Source of the DNA: Brachionus manjavacas | Taxonomy: Eukaryota > Rotifera > Eurotatoria > Ploima > Brachionidae | Direction of reading: 5' to 3' | Length of the DNA stretch: 64,000 nt | NCBI GenBank assembly: GCA_019054805.1 | Contig: JAHQIY010000013.1 | Coordinates: 2,914,001 to 2,978,000 of the forward strand | Shown here: positions 10,602 to 20,573 of the stretch, in pieces | Numbering within the stretch: the first letter of the stretch is position 1 | How the letters are laid out: every line of letters starts with the position of its first letter | Made by a program: the position numbers and the translations under genes | The notes under the pieces: generated by a model | The model's database searches: none | What the model saw: the letters and a program-made list of their open reading frames with translations, nothing else | What the model was told of the DNA's origin: nothing

Positions 10602-13024
10602 TTAAACAATAGCTGACAAGAAGGCTTTAATTCCTAGAAAGTTCTCAGGAGCCACATAAACCATTCTATCCTCCGGCAGAGTAAATCCATAATAATAGTC
10701 CGGAGTGCCGGGACCTGGTCTTAATTCGATCACATAACCATACTTTATGTTCTCAGCACCTTTAGCCCTTTTTCAAAATAATTAGTTTAGAAATTTTTTT
10801 TTTGTTTTAATCTCACCAGTCGCCCGAACTTCCAGTATTGACATCTAAAACAAACATTTAAAAAAAAACACAAAATTTTAATAAAAAAATTTAAAATTAC
10901 ACAATAATTGAGAAGACGACCCAACAATAAAATCAGACCCTAAAAATAAATTTCTTAAAAAACACAGCAAAATTAAATTTTTAAAAAAACCATTAAATCT
11001 TTTGATTGCATCAGCACCAATTTGAGCTTTGGCAATAATGTCATCATTATCATCTGGAACTTCAAATGGCGAGTGACCCCACTGAGTTAACCTTGTTGTA
11101 AATTATTAGTTTTCTTAAAAAAAAAATTAATTTTTGTATCTACCACCAGCAACCATAAGAATGAACAGAGATGAAAGCGTCCCATTCTCCAGTTTTGTCT
11201 TGAATAGCTTTGATAACTCCTTTTGTTTCTAGTTCTGAACCTGCTGATTTTCCGGCGTGTGTTTCAGAGCAAGGGTTTGTGCTGCTTCCACCAGTCTTAT
11301 TATTCAAAATTTTTTAAATTTTAGAAAAAGGATGTAGTGAAATTGTGCATTTAAATATTTTTTTTAAAGATTAAAAAAATAAAAAAGTCTCTATTTTTTC
11401 TTTCAAAATTAATAGAAACTTTTCAAATAAAAGTCTTCATATGATTTTTTAAATTTTTTGACCAAATAAATTAAAGCATTTAAAATGAAAATAAATTCAA
11501 AAAAATTTTATAATTTTCATTTTCTAAAATTAATTTACAAACAAATTTCGAAATGAATTATTTTAATTAAATCATTACATTTCTCAAAAATATCCTATTT
11601 TTATTTCTTCTTAATTTTTCAGTAAAAGAATTTTTACGAAAAAAAATTAATTTTCTGTTAGCTGGAGAAATAAAAAAATTCTTGAGTTGAAAAAAACTAT
11701 TCTTTTGACATTTTCTATCTTAAAGAAATTTTATCATTGTCTTTTTCATTTCTAAAAATAATTGCCACTTAAACATTGAAATTTTAGCAAAGCTTAAAAC
11801 ATACATTTCTTATACTATTTTAATTTATTTACTCAATCCTCTTAATACCTTGAAAATTTAAATGCTTTTGATAAAAAATTTACAAAAATTTATCTTTTGA
11901 CTTACGAAGCTATTTAATTATTGTGAAATTATTTTAAAAAAAATTACCAGCCATCTGAACGGAAAGTTTCGGTTCAAATCAGTGCCAACACAGCTTGAAA
12001 ATTGATTAGGAGATCGATTTTTTCTCCACAATCTTGACTTTAAAAAACCTTAATTAAAAAATAAAATTAAAAATTATTAAAATTACTGTTGTTTGTGAAT
12101 ATTCATAGCCATCTGGGTTAAGTAATGGTGTAATATGAATTTCGTATTTGTTCATTATGGCAACTGTCTCTGGTTCACCAGATCTGTATTCTCTAATAAA
12201 CTTTAAGAGATTTAAAATAAAAAACTAAAACAAAAATCTTATTTGTTTTACTCTATCAATTAAATAGACACATGATGCTGGTGATACCCATTCTCTCTTG
12301 AAAAAAATACATTTTTTTTATATTTTCTATTATTTTATTTAAAAATTTACTGCATGGATTCCACAATCAATCCAAATGCTTCTAGTAGTGGTGGAGGTCT
12401 TTAAGACAATGGCCTTTAGGTTGCGATTTTCGTAGGTCTTTCCGTAAATGTAAGAACTGGCAATATCTGAATTAGCAGCCACAGTGCTGTCAATAAAGCT
12501 TAAAATCTAAAAAAAAAAATGAATAAAAAATTTATTTAAAAAAAAAAATACTTCAGTGTATCTGGCATATTTGAGAAGAATGCTTCGGTCATTTTTAGGC
12601 CGCACCATAGATCTCGCTTGTTCATTTATTTTACTTTTGATAAATTAAATAAAATTAAAAAAAAAACTATTTTCTAAATACTTTTGAATATTGGGTTCAA
12701 CCACCTGGTATTTTATTTTAAGATTGTCAAAAAGTTGACTGTATTTGACAAAAGCCTTGGGTGAGAGTAGAACAATGGCAATTTTTACATCTTTCTTTGC
12801 CAAATTCCACAAATCGAACTATGAAAATGTATTTTTGAATAAAATTTAAAAAAAATTTATTTCATTACTTCAGAGTCAGTCTCCTCTAAATCATGTACTA
12901 GTTTAACTTGGTCATCTGTCTCTAGACGAATTTCGACTAGTTTAAAGTTGTCATAATCGGTCGGTTCGCTTAGAGCGATGACCAGAAAGCCAGCTAGCAA
13001 AATTCCGGTGAATATTTTAAGCAT
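10602..13024 (-). CDS. Secreted metallocarboxypeptidase A (M14), complete zymogen
   Basis: Removes C-terminal residues from peptides; expected to be secreted, probably digestive. Twelve exons: 12869-13024, 12682-12818, 12552-12633, 12351-12506, 12252-12296, 12087-12200, 11948-12037, 11147-11295, 10991-11091, 10901-10939, 10817-10844, 10602-10767. They sum to 420 aa, close to bovine procarboxypeptidase (419). Residues 1-19 are a signal peptide ([19 protein letters not shown]), about 20-125 the activation propeptide, and the rest the catalytic domain. Zinc ligands are His176, Glu179 (GIHAREW) and His305 (SVHSYG). Asn252-Arg253 (DLNRNF), Tyr357 and the base Glu380 (VIELRPG) are present. The residue matching CPA position 255, at the base of the S1' pocket, is Gly364, predicting preference for neutral or aromatic C-termini. 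Introns are mostly 46-110 nt; intron 7 is about 650 nt. Confidence 0.95.
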
Positions 13025-13696
13025 TTTAGAATAAAGATCTCAATTATTGATCAATTTATAGACTTTTGGTGAAAAAGAGACATTTGTTTTTAGACTAAGG
13101 TGATAAAAATCAGTTGTATGTTTCAGTATTGTTTCGTAATTTTTATTAGATCAACAAAAATAATAAAATTAAATAAAATAAAATAAGTTGTTTTCTCAAC
13201 TTTGTTTTTTTTTAATTTTCCAATTCTTAATGAACTCATTATTTAAAGAAATTTGAACTTAATTAGGCTATGCTTTGAACTTTGGAATAAAAATGCTGAA
13301 AGGAAATTTTGATATTAAAATTTATTGAAATTAATTTTTGATTTGCTTTTTAGAAATTTATTATTTAGCTAAAATTGAAATAAAGTGAGTTTTTATTCAT
13401 TCCAAATGCTTCACCTTAACGAGACTTCAATTTTTCTTTTAATTGAGCTCTAGTTGTAAAGTAATTCAACAAAAATCCAACATTTTGTCTGACCTTTCTC
13501 TCATAATGAAAACAAAATTTTTTTTTTATGATTTTATATTATCATTTTCAGCTTTAATAACCTAAACTTAATTCAAAGGAACATTAATTTTTTTTTATAT
13601 TTTTTTTTAAATCAAATGATAATTTTTACAGAATATATATTACTCAACTCGAAAAATTTATTTAAAAATTAAAGTAATAAAAAAATTAAAATACTT
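13025..13696. other. Intergenic between carboxypeptidase A and the fascin-like gene
   Basis: Upstream of carboxypeptidase A on the minus strand. AT-rich, no ORF. Any promoter for the peptidase gene should lie in 13025-13150, but no motif can be named. Confidence 0.5.
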
Positions 13697-13854
13697 ATTG
13701 CTGTGAATGCGCTTCAATTTTATTTCATTTTAAAATGATATTTCTTAAATTAATTTAAAAAAAAAGCAAAATTAGAATAAATTTTTATAATTATCATTTA
13801 TTAATTTAAAAAAGTGAAAAATTTTCGAATATTATTTTATTTCAGCAAGAATCA
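13697..13854. repeat. Direct copy of the fascin-like gene 3' end
   Basis: About 158 bp starting ATTGCTGTGAATGCGCTTC and ending CAAGAATCA matches 14672-14830 with only a few differences. It covers the 3' UTR up to and including the stop codon (TCA on plus) of the gene at 14828-15883; homology stops at the coding sequence. Confidence 0.9.
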
Positions 13855-14671
13855 TTAAAAAATTATCTTTTGTTGGTTTTTAAAGATTGTGATCAGGTGG
13901 CTTAAAATGAGATCAAGTTTGGCATCTAAAAATTAAAGAGAAAAAATTATTTTTTAATGAGGTTAAAAGAGATTTTTTATTTTATTAAAATATTTAAAAA
14001 CAAAAAAAATTTTTTTTAGTTTGCTCGTGTTTTAATCCTTTGTACATTTTCAGAGTAAATTCAAAGTAGTTTATTATTCAATGTTGTTTGGTTCAAGTAT
14101 TTTTAAATAAAAATTTATAGAATCTGAAAATAATTTAAAAAAAATATACCAAGTTCTTTTTCCCATGAAAAGAAATTAAAATAACAATATATAAATAAGA
14201 GACAACAAATTTTGCTTTTTCAAAATAATTTATTAAAAAAAAATTTTAAAGCAATTTAAACTTATTAAATCTTAGTAATCTTTAATATTTTACTTCATGT
14301 AATCAATACTTTAAAACGAAATAATAAAAATTGTTTCTGTGAATTATGCGAAACTGACTTAAAAAAAGTGCGGAATTAATTGTTGTAATAGAAAATACAA
14401 TCTTTGTAAAATTCAAAAGTATTTTGAAATAAAATCTAAATCAATAATTCGATCATATGATATTGATCATGACCTTCAAGGTTCCGTAAAATCTAGTAAT
14501 TTTCTGAAATGTTAAGAAATAAATCTTTATCATATTTTTAAATTTTCATTTAAATTTTTTTTTTTAATTTTTGATTCAAAATTTTATTTTCAAAAGTAAA
14601 ACGGGTGTAGAATAAAAAACGGAACAAAATTGATTTTATCATAAAATTTTTTTTTTTAACAAAGGCTTTAA
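13855..14671. other. Spacer between the two 158-bp copies
   Basis: AT-rich, no gene seen. GATCATGACCTTCAAGG near 14462 resembles GATCATGAACTTCAAGG at about 5697, a minor dispersed repeat. Confidence 0.45.
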
Positions 14672-14830
14672 ATTGCTGTGAATGCGCTTCAATTTTATTT
14701 CATTTCAAAATGATATTTTTTAAATTAATTTTAAAAAAAAAGCAAAATTAGAATAAATTTTTATAATTATCATTTATTAATTTAAAAAAGTGAAAAATTT
14801 TCGAATATTATTTTATTTCAGCTAGAATCA
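14672..14830. repeat. 3' UTR copy next to the fascin-like gene
   Basis: The partner of 13697-13854, lying as the immediate 3' UTR and stop codon of the gene at 14828-15883. Confidence 0.9.
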
Positions 14831-15883
14831 ATTTCTCACTTCAATATAAAACTTATGATGATCATTAATTTCATTTCCTCTGACAACTAAATTACCACTA
14901 TGACCATGATCTGACATGACATAGTTTTCATTAACCATAGATCTAAATGAATGACTGCCATCTTCATTTTTTACTAAAAAAAATTTTTCATAATCCCCAA
15001 GTACTACAGATTTAGCAAGCAAAACTTCATTGTAAGGTCTCACAAATCTTTTGTTGAATTTTGATTGTAAGGTAATTGTATTTTCATCGTTTTTTAGCAA
15101 GAAAAATAATTCCCAATCAGCAACCCAACTTCGATTGGATTTTAATGGAGCCATACCGAAAAATTCTGAGGTCACAAATTTTCCATTTATTTTTGCCTTT
15201 AATGAAATCAATGCGGAACCCTTACAAGTCAAGACATCATTTACATGGTCAACTATTTTTTCTTCACTTTTACCCTTGTCAACATTTTCACTCACACTTT
15301 CAACCATCTCCAAATGTTTATTTAGCTCCAAACTTCCGATTAACTCCTGAATTTTTATCTCTGGCACTTTTAGATAGTAATCACACTGTTTCATCTTATC
15401 AAGAATTGTTTTCTTTTGTTCATCAATTTTGCTTTCATATTTTTTTTCGATTTTAAGCCTATTAGACAATGTTTCCTCTTTGGAAATTTCATTTACAAAT
15501 GATTCTTTGATAATTTCTTGAGAGTCCATATTTTTGATTTCCTTTCTTAGCTCACACTTTTCCTTTTGCAGCTGGTCTATTAAGTCCTGTGTGTAATCTT
15601 TGATCCGTTTTATCAAGCTCTCGCACTGAAGGTCAATTTGGTTTACAACTTTGTCAAATTGGTCATCAAGTTGGATCATTAATTCATCTTTTAAATTGCT
15701 AGCTAGAGCTAATTCTATTTTATTTCGAAGAATTAATTCCTCGTTGAACAGCATGCTCAGGCATTGTTCAACATCGATTGTGTGGTCTTTACAGGCAGGA
15801 CAGTCGATTTTTCCCGATTTGTCTTTTAGGTTTTGGTACAAAGTTGTCTGGTCACACTCAAGTTTTATTTCCAGCAAGTCCAT
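14828..15883 (-). CDS. Coiled-coil protein with C-terminal fascin-like beta-trefoil
   Basis: Single-exon gene, 351 aa, ATG to TGA. Residues 28-45 hold a lone CPAC pair and a later Cys, a possible remnant of a RING or B-box finger. About 50-200 is charged and helical with repeated K/E/L patterns (QLDDQFDKVVNQIDLQCE, IDEQKKTILDKMKQCD), a likely coiled coil. About 225-351 looks like a fascin-type trefoil: ISLKAKINGKFVTSE, DWELFFLLKN, TLQSKFNKRFV, EKFFLVKNEDGSHSFRSMVN, ENYVMSD. Fascin folds bind actin or sugars; which applies here is unknown. No signal peptide, so probably cytoplasmic. The 3' UTR is duplicated about 1 kb downstream. Domain order resembles a TRIM-like scaffold with a fascin tail, but a complete RING is not visible. 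Confidence 0.85.
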   Translation of the reverse strand: MDLLEIKLECDQTTLYQNLKDKSGKIDCPACKDHTIDVEQCLSMLFNEELILRNKIELALASNLKDELMIQLDDQFDKVVNQIDLQCESLIKRIKDYTQDLIDQLQKEKCELRKEIKNMDSQEIIKESFVNEISKEETLSNRLKIEKKYESKIDEQKKTILDKMKQCDYYLKVPEIKIQELIGSLELNKHLEMVESVSENVDKGKSEEKIVDHVNDVLTCKGSALISLKAKINGKFVTSEFFGMAPLKSNRSWVADWELFFLLKNDENTITLQSKFNKRFVRPYNEVLLAKSVVLGDYEKFFLVKNEDGSHSFRSMVNENYVMSDHGHSGNLVVRGNEINDHHKFYIEVRN

Positions 15884-16225
15884 TTTTATCAGTTATTTAA
15901 TTTTTAGACAAAATTTTAAATTTTTTCAAATTGTTTTTATGTAAAATTATTTAAGAAAAAATTAATTTTAAATACTTAACTCTTTCATATCAAGCCTAAC
16001 AAAATGAATTATTTTTTTATTCAAAACAAAAAACAATCAAAATTTGGGAATAGTCGAATATGTGATCGGACAAAAAATGTCATGTGGTCTTAAGTCTAAT
16101 TTGTGATCGCTGTTAAGATCGCGATCACAAATTTTAATTGATAAAAAATATGTGATCGTAATTAGATTATTTTTTTTTATTTACAAACAAGTCAATTATC
16201 TAATGAAAAAATTAAAAATTGTATA
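15884..16225. other. Intergenic with TGTGATCG motifs
   Basis: AT-rich spacer upstream of the fascin-like gene. TGTGATCG or its complement occurs several times between 16060 and 16155, including GATCGCGATCAC. They may be remains of inverted repeat ends. No gene. Confidence 0.4.
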
Positions 16226-16513
16226 TTATTTTTTTCCTTTTACATTTTTATCTTTATGACACCGACTCTTATGTATTTTTAGACCCCAATCATTTTCAAC
16301 AAACTTCATCTTCCCAACAGCTTTACACAAATCACATTGAATTTTATCTTGACCTTTCGGCTTTTCCAAAACATTAGATACGGCAGTTGATGCTATTTTT
16401 GACGGTATTGGATTTTCGTACGAAGCCTTTTCTATCTCTAAAGCTTTCCGTTTTACACTGCTTATTTTTTCATTGATTATTTTAATCGAATTGTATTTTA
16501 ATTTAGAATACAA
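16226..16513 (-). pseudogene. Zinc-finger fragment, probably retrotransposon ORF
   Basis: Open frame of 95 codons. The C-terminal part reads IQCDLCKAVGKMKF...WGLKIHKSRCHKDK, a C2H2 finger with the GLKIHKSRCH helix typical of N-terminal fingers in R2-type and related non-LTR retrotransposons. The N-terminal half is basic and helical. No reverse transcriptase follows in frame. It could instead be a small host zinc-finger exon, but the transposon-rich setting argues against it. Confidence 0.5.
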
Positions 16514-16902
16514 TTGTAAAAATTGAAATAAAAATTGTAAAAATAAAATTTTGAATTTTAAAATATTATCTTACAGATCTTGACAAGCTATTACACCGAA
16601 CTTGTGCACCCTGTTCAGCTCGTCTTGATTTGAATAATAAATTTATTTTTTAATTTCTATCCTTATATTAACTGTTTAAAAAAAAATTAAAAAAAACTTA
16701 AAATCTGACCAAGAAATGACCATTTTAAGTAATCTATTGATTTTAACTTTGAGTTTATATGTATTTTTAAAGAAAGTACCGATCTTCAAATTATTGATAT
16801 TTTTGATTCAGCTCGTCAAGATCTTTTAGAAAAATTACTAAAGTTAAAAATTTAGATTTTTTATTTCCCCATATCCTTTAATAATTGCAAAAAAAATAAC
16901 AG
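16514..16902. other. AT-rich, inverted short motif
   Basis: No gene. AGATCTTGACAAGC near 16577 and CTCGTCAAGATCTTTT near 16812 are partly complementary and may be ends of a degraded small element. Confidence 0.35.
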
Positions 16903-17416
16903 GTGTTCAAAAAAGAATGTTCAAAATTTTGAGATTTAAAAAAATATGTTCCCATGGACTAGATTTAACCAAATTTTGTGTAGTTATTTTGTATCATCTA
17001 AAAATTAAAAAAATATGAAAAAATTGTTGTTACAATTTTTATTAACAGAAATAGGCCATCTAGAACAACTATACCTAAAAATGACGAATGTAATTTGATG
17101 TTTTTTTAGTAAATATAAATGTTTAATAGTTGATTTTAAAGAGCAAAAAAAACAGATAAAAATGAGCCTCTGATAATTTTTTAAAGATTTTTTGATCAAA
17201 AGTTATTTAAAAAAAAAACATTAAAATTTGACTTTTTGAATTTCCTCAAAAATATTTCGTATCAATGTGCTTTTTGCTATATCTTGCTAAATAACAAGTT
17301 TTTTATATTTTTTTAATTATTGGATGATACGAAATAACTGAACAAAATTTGGTTAAATTTAGTCTATGGGAACATATTTTTAAATCTCAAAATTTTGAAC
17401 AATCTTTTTTGAACAG
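16903..17416. mobile_element. Foldback MITE (TGTTCAAAAAAG ends)
   Basis: The arm 16904-17025 (TGTTCAAAAAAGAATGTTC..., TATGTTCCCATGGACTAGA, TTTAACCAAATTTTGTG) returns inverted at 17285-17415 with few changes. TA lies next to both ends, compatible with a Tc1/mariner-type target. The interior of about 260 bp carries no transposase. Confidence 0.75.
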
Positions 17417-17432
17417 TTATTACTAAAATACG

Positions 17433-17650
17433 AACCCATACTTATCTCCCCAAGAAATACCATGCCATTTATCTTCTACCATATTTCTAGTACTAAATTT
17501 TATCAGCTTTTATGCAAGACAAAAATCTAAGCTCTAGCTATTTGGGTTTGGCCTCCATTTAAGCCTGAAATCAAAAAATCTTAATTCAGATCTACGAACC
17601 CATACTTATCTCCCCAGGAAATACCATGCCACTTATCCCCCCACCATTTT
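17433..17650. repeat. 161-bp spaced direct repeat
   Basis: TACGAACCCATACTTATCTC, then CCCAAGAAATACCATGCCA, occurs at 17433 and again at 17594 with minor changes. On the minus strand it reads GGGGAGATAAGTATGGG and lies next to the MULE-like transposase remnant, so it may be that element's subterminal repeat. Confidence 0.75.
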
Positions 17651-17849
17651 TTTAGAACTAATTTTTAATTTTTTCTGAAATCACATAAAGAGAGTTTATT
17701 TTTCTAACTTATAAATTGTAGTGATGTTTTTTCTGTGTTTTAATCTCCATTTCTGACCATTTTTTTAAAAATTTCTCTAATTTTCTTTCTTGTTGTGTTT
17801 GTCCTTACATACTCTTTACATTTAATTTAGCTTCGGATTTTTTGTACAA

Positions 17850-18120
17850 CTTAGAAACTTAATATTCACCAGATTGGATCATTGCTAGTTTAGATGAGTT
17901 TTTTTGACCATTTGCCATCTCTTCAAAAAAGCTGAATATCTCAGTCAGATTATTTTTTGATTTCAGGATTCTTTCTTTTATTGAATTATTAAATCCCTCT
18001 ATTTCATTCGTCGTATAATATCTATTTAGCTAATCTTTGTATATTAAATTAGGTCTGACAAAAAAGTCATAAATCTTTCTGGCTTTATGTTCTAAGAACC
18101 AATTTGAAAAACTTTTCATA
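17850..18120 (-). pseudogene. MULE-like transposase remnant
   Basis: Minus-strand translation from 18120 gives MKSFSNWFLEHKARKIYDFF, one in-frame TAG, then NRYYTTNEIEGFNNSIKERI and LKSKNNLTEIFSFFEEMANG. The TTNEIEGFN block matches the conserved TNN..E.FN region after the catalytic core of Mutator-like transposases. Several stops show it is dead. It is truncated by, or abuts, the retrotransposon at 18120. Confidence 0.6.
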
Positions 18121-18960
18121 TTTAGTAGTAGTTGTAGTAGTTTTGACTGTAGCTGGCTAGCCAGCGAGTGTGCTGATAAGGCGCACTATGACAGCTGATG
18201 TGATTGATTGCTGCTCATCCAGGAATCAATACCTGCTTTGAAGCTGTTAACATTGGGGGCTTCAAATAATTGATTTGGCAGTGAGTTCCATATGTTAGCG
18301 GTTCTGTTGAAAAAAAAGTTATCTCTATGTTGGAGCCTCGAAATTTCTTTGTGATATTTGAAGCAGTGACCTCTTCCTTGGATTTTAGTGACATTAAAAT
18401 TGTTGATTTTTTCAACCAATTCTATTCCATGCAAGAACTTGTATAATTGAATTAGATCACCTCTTTTTCTTCTTCCACCAGATTTGGAATGTTCAAAGCC
18501 TTCAATCTGCTTTCATACGGTTTGTTTCTAATTGAAGAAACAAATTTCGTAGCTCTGCGTTGAATCCTCTCAAGATTCTCACAATCCGACTTAAGAAATG
18601 GAGACCATTAAGGCACAGCAAATTCCAAAAGAGGACAAACAAAAGTTAAATACAATGATCTAAATAACTTACAATCAAAACGAGCGAATGATTTCCTGAT
18701 GCGACCCAATATTTGATTTGCTTTGTTTGTAGCCTCTATCACTTGATTTTTCCATTTATGATTTGTATTGAAGATAACTCCAAGATCTCTTTTATCAAGA
18801 TTACTCAAGATTTCATTTTCCTTTGAGTGATTCAAAATATTTGGTAATTAAGTCAAGTTATTCAATGGAATCTATTTTACTGTTGCTCACAATAAGGCTT
18901 TTCTTTCTTTCGTTTGTTGACCCAAAAATTAAATACAAAATTTTCTCTTATCAACATCAT
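18120..18960 (-). mobile_element. 5'-truncated non-LTR retrotransposon (RT C-terminus)
   Basis: Sense minus. From high to low coordinate the pieces read DKRDLGVIFNTNHKWKNQV (RT block after the catalytic core), ANQILGRIRKSFARFDCKLF, SLYLTFVCPLLEFAVP, LERIQRRATKFVSSIRNK and HRDNFFFNRTANIWNSLPNQ. All are standard for Jockey/CR1-like reverse transcriptases. Frameshifts separate the pieces. The 3' part (18120-18185) is a TAGTAG-rich tail. The YxDD core is absent. Confidence 0.85.
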
Positions 18961-19589
18961 CTATTTAAAAATCCTTTAAAATATTTATAATGCTTTTTAT
19001 TTAAATGGTTGCAGCAAAGAACAAAATCAGATTGGTTAAATGTCTTTCTAAATCCTTCATCGGTAAAAAGTTTTATATCCAGAACAGAAAATGTTTCGTT
19101 TTTAAATAAGATGTCACTATAATAATTCACTTGTTTAGTAAAATAGTAGTAGCAATCAAGGTCCTCTTTTTTTCTTTCAGTGTGTCCAGAGCAGACATTA
19201 GTCTATCATGCGAACATGGTGGACACACTCATTTATTTAAAGAAATTAAAAATTTTAATTTTAATATAAATTCACTTATATTTTACAAATTAAAAAAAAA
19301 GAATGAAATAAAATATAAAGAAGAAAAGGAGAGAAAAAGGTGATTTGGTTTTATTTCAGGTTATTTTTTTTTTGTATTTTACATTTTTAAGAAAATTATA
19401 GATGTAATCTATGTCAAATTTGGGAAATATTTTAATAAACTCAACCAAGTTTAGATTTACATTGTTAATTTTTCTTCGTCTAAATAGAGATAAATTTAGA
19501 AAAAAAGAAAGAAAATGTTAATTCACCAAAAGAATTGAGCACTAAACTTCCTGGAGTATAAAGTTCATTGCTGTTTCTTAAAGGGAATA
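18961..19589. other. No functional gene; possible transposase scraps
   Basis: Minus-strand translation of 18970-19150 gives YYSDILFKNETFSVLDIKLF and TDEGFRKTFNQSDFVLCCN in pieces, reminiscent of a transposase N-terminal region, perhaps of the MULE-like remnant at 17850. Broken by stops. The rest is AT-rich. Confidence 0.35.
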
Positions 19590-20030
19590 TTATTTCAGCA
19601 CAATCAATTTCTGATTAACACAATTAAAAAAACATTCAACACAATTCGATTTCTTCTCAGCACAAAAAATTATAAAAAAAACATTTAACACAAAAAAATT
19701 GTGTTTGAAAATAATTCTTAAAGAAAATTTTTTTTTCAATACAAAAATATTTCAAATAAAATAATTTTTAAAAGTAAAGTCACGCTTTATTGTTGCATTG
19801 AAAGAATTAAAAAGCATTTTTGTGTTTACTGTTTTTTTCAAAATTATTTTCTGTGTTGAATGCATTTATTTTATTTTTCAATTTTTGTTCTAAAAGTATT
19901 TTTTCAAATTTTAATTTTTGTGCTAAAAGTATTTTTTCAAATTTTAATTTTTGTGTTGAGAAGAAATCATTTTGTGCTGAGCGTTTTGAAATTGTGTTGA
20001 ATGGTTATTTTTTTGTGTTGAAAAGGTAGA
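19590..20030. repeat. Imperfect inverted repeat with 33-bp tandem units
   Basis: The left half (19600-19700) repeats TTCAACACAATT-type words; the right half (19850-20030) repeats the complement, GTGTTGAA. Within the right half TTTTCAAATTTTAATTTTTG tandems at about 33-bp spacing (19857-19960), giving a repetitive open frame (NFCAKSIFSNF) that is an artefact of the repeat. Probably a decayed foldback element. Confidence 0.6.
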
Positions 20031-20044
20031 CCCTTTCTTAAATT

Positions 20045-20548
20045 ATATGATTTGTTAAGAGAATCGTTCACTATGAGTTGAGTTTTAAGTGGAGGAGGTG
20101 ATTCTGGGTTCTTTAAAATCTAATAAGAAAAACAGCAAAGTTTAATGATCAGCCTATGTTGAAAACCGTAAAGACCTAGAATTTCGAGATTATTATTATT
20201 TGTATTGAAATCGTAAGAAAAATTAACTTTGGCTTTGAAGTGGATCAATTTGAAAAGTGAAATATAATATGCATTGGATAGAGATTGAATAGCTGGTTTG
20301 GAAAAATAAATGACAAGTGATAAACAATAATTAAAGTGGGGCAAGATGAACGTTTTAAAATATTGTATTTTGACTGGTTTTGAAAGAAAGAATAATTGCT
20401 TAATTGAGTTGTGCTTTTTCGTTTCTAAATTGAAAAAAACTTTAGAATCTAACCCCTGTTCGAAGTCAATTGGAACAAATGACTTGACAAGTATTCGGGG
20501 TTCGAACCAGTATATAATTTTATTTAAAAAAAAGACTATTTTTTTCAA
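20045..20548 (-). mobile_element. Truncated non-LTR retrotransposon (RT thumb region)
   Basis: An open frame on minus (20120-20548) reads LSKPVKIQYFKTFILPHFNY, CLSLVIYFSKPAIQSLSNAY and LEILGLYGFQHRLIIKL, a typical region downstream of the catalytic core in non-LTR reverse transcriptases. Truncated at its 5' side. It ends 26 bp from the carboxypeptidase B stop codon and so lies in that gene's 3' flank, in the same orientation. Confidence 0.75.
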
Positions 20549-20573
20549 AATTAGGTTTAAAAAAAAATTTTAT

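Noticed and set aside
19820-20029. 69-codon repetitive ORF (NFCAKSIFSNF repeats)
   Set aside because: It is produced by a 33-bp AT-rich tandem repeat inside a decayed inverted repeat.
20470-20520. GGTTCGAACC as a tRNA B box
   Set aside because: It lies inside a reverse transcriptase remnant; no A box or cloverleaf.
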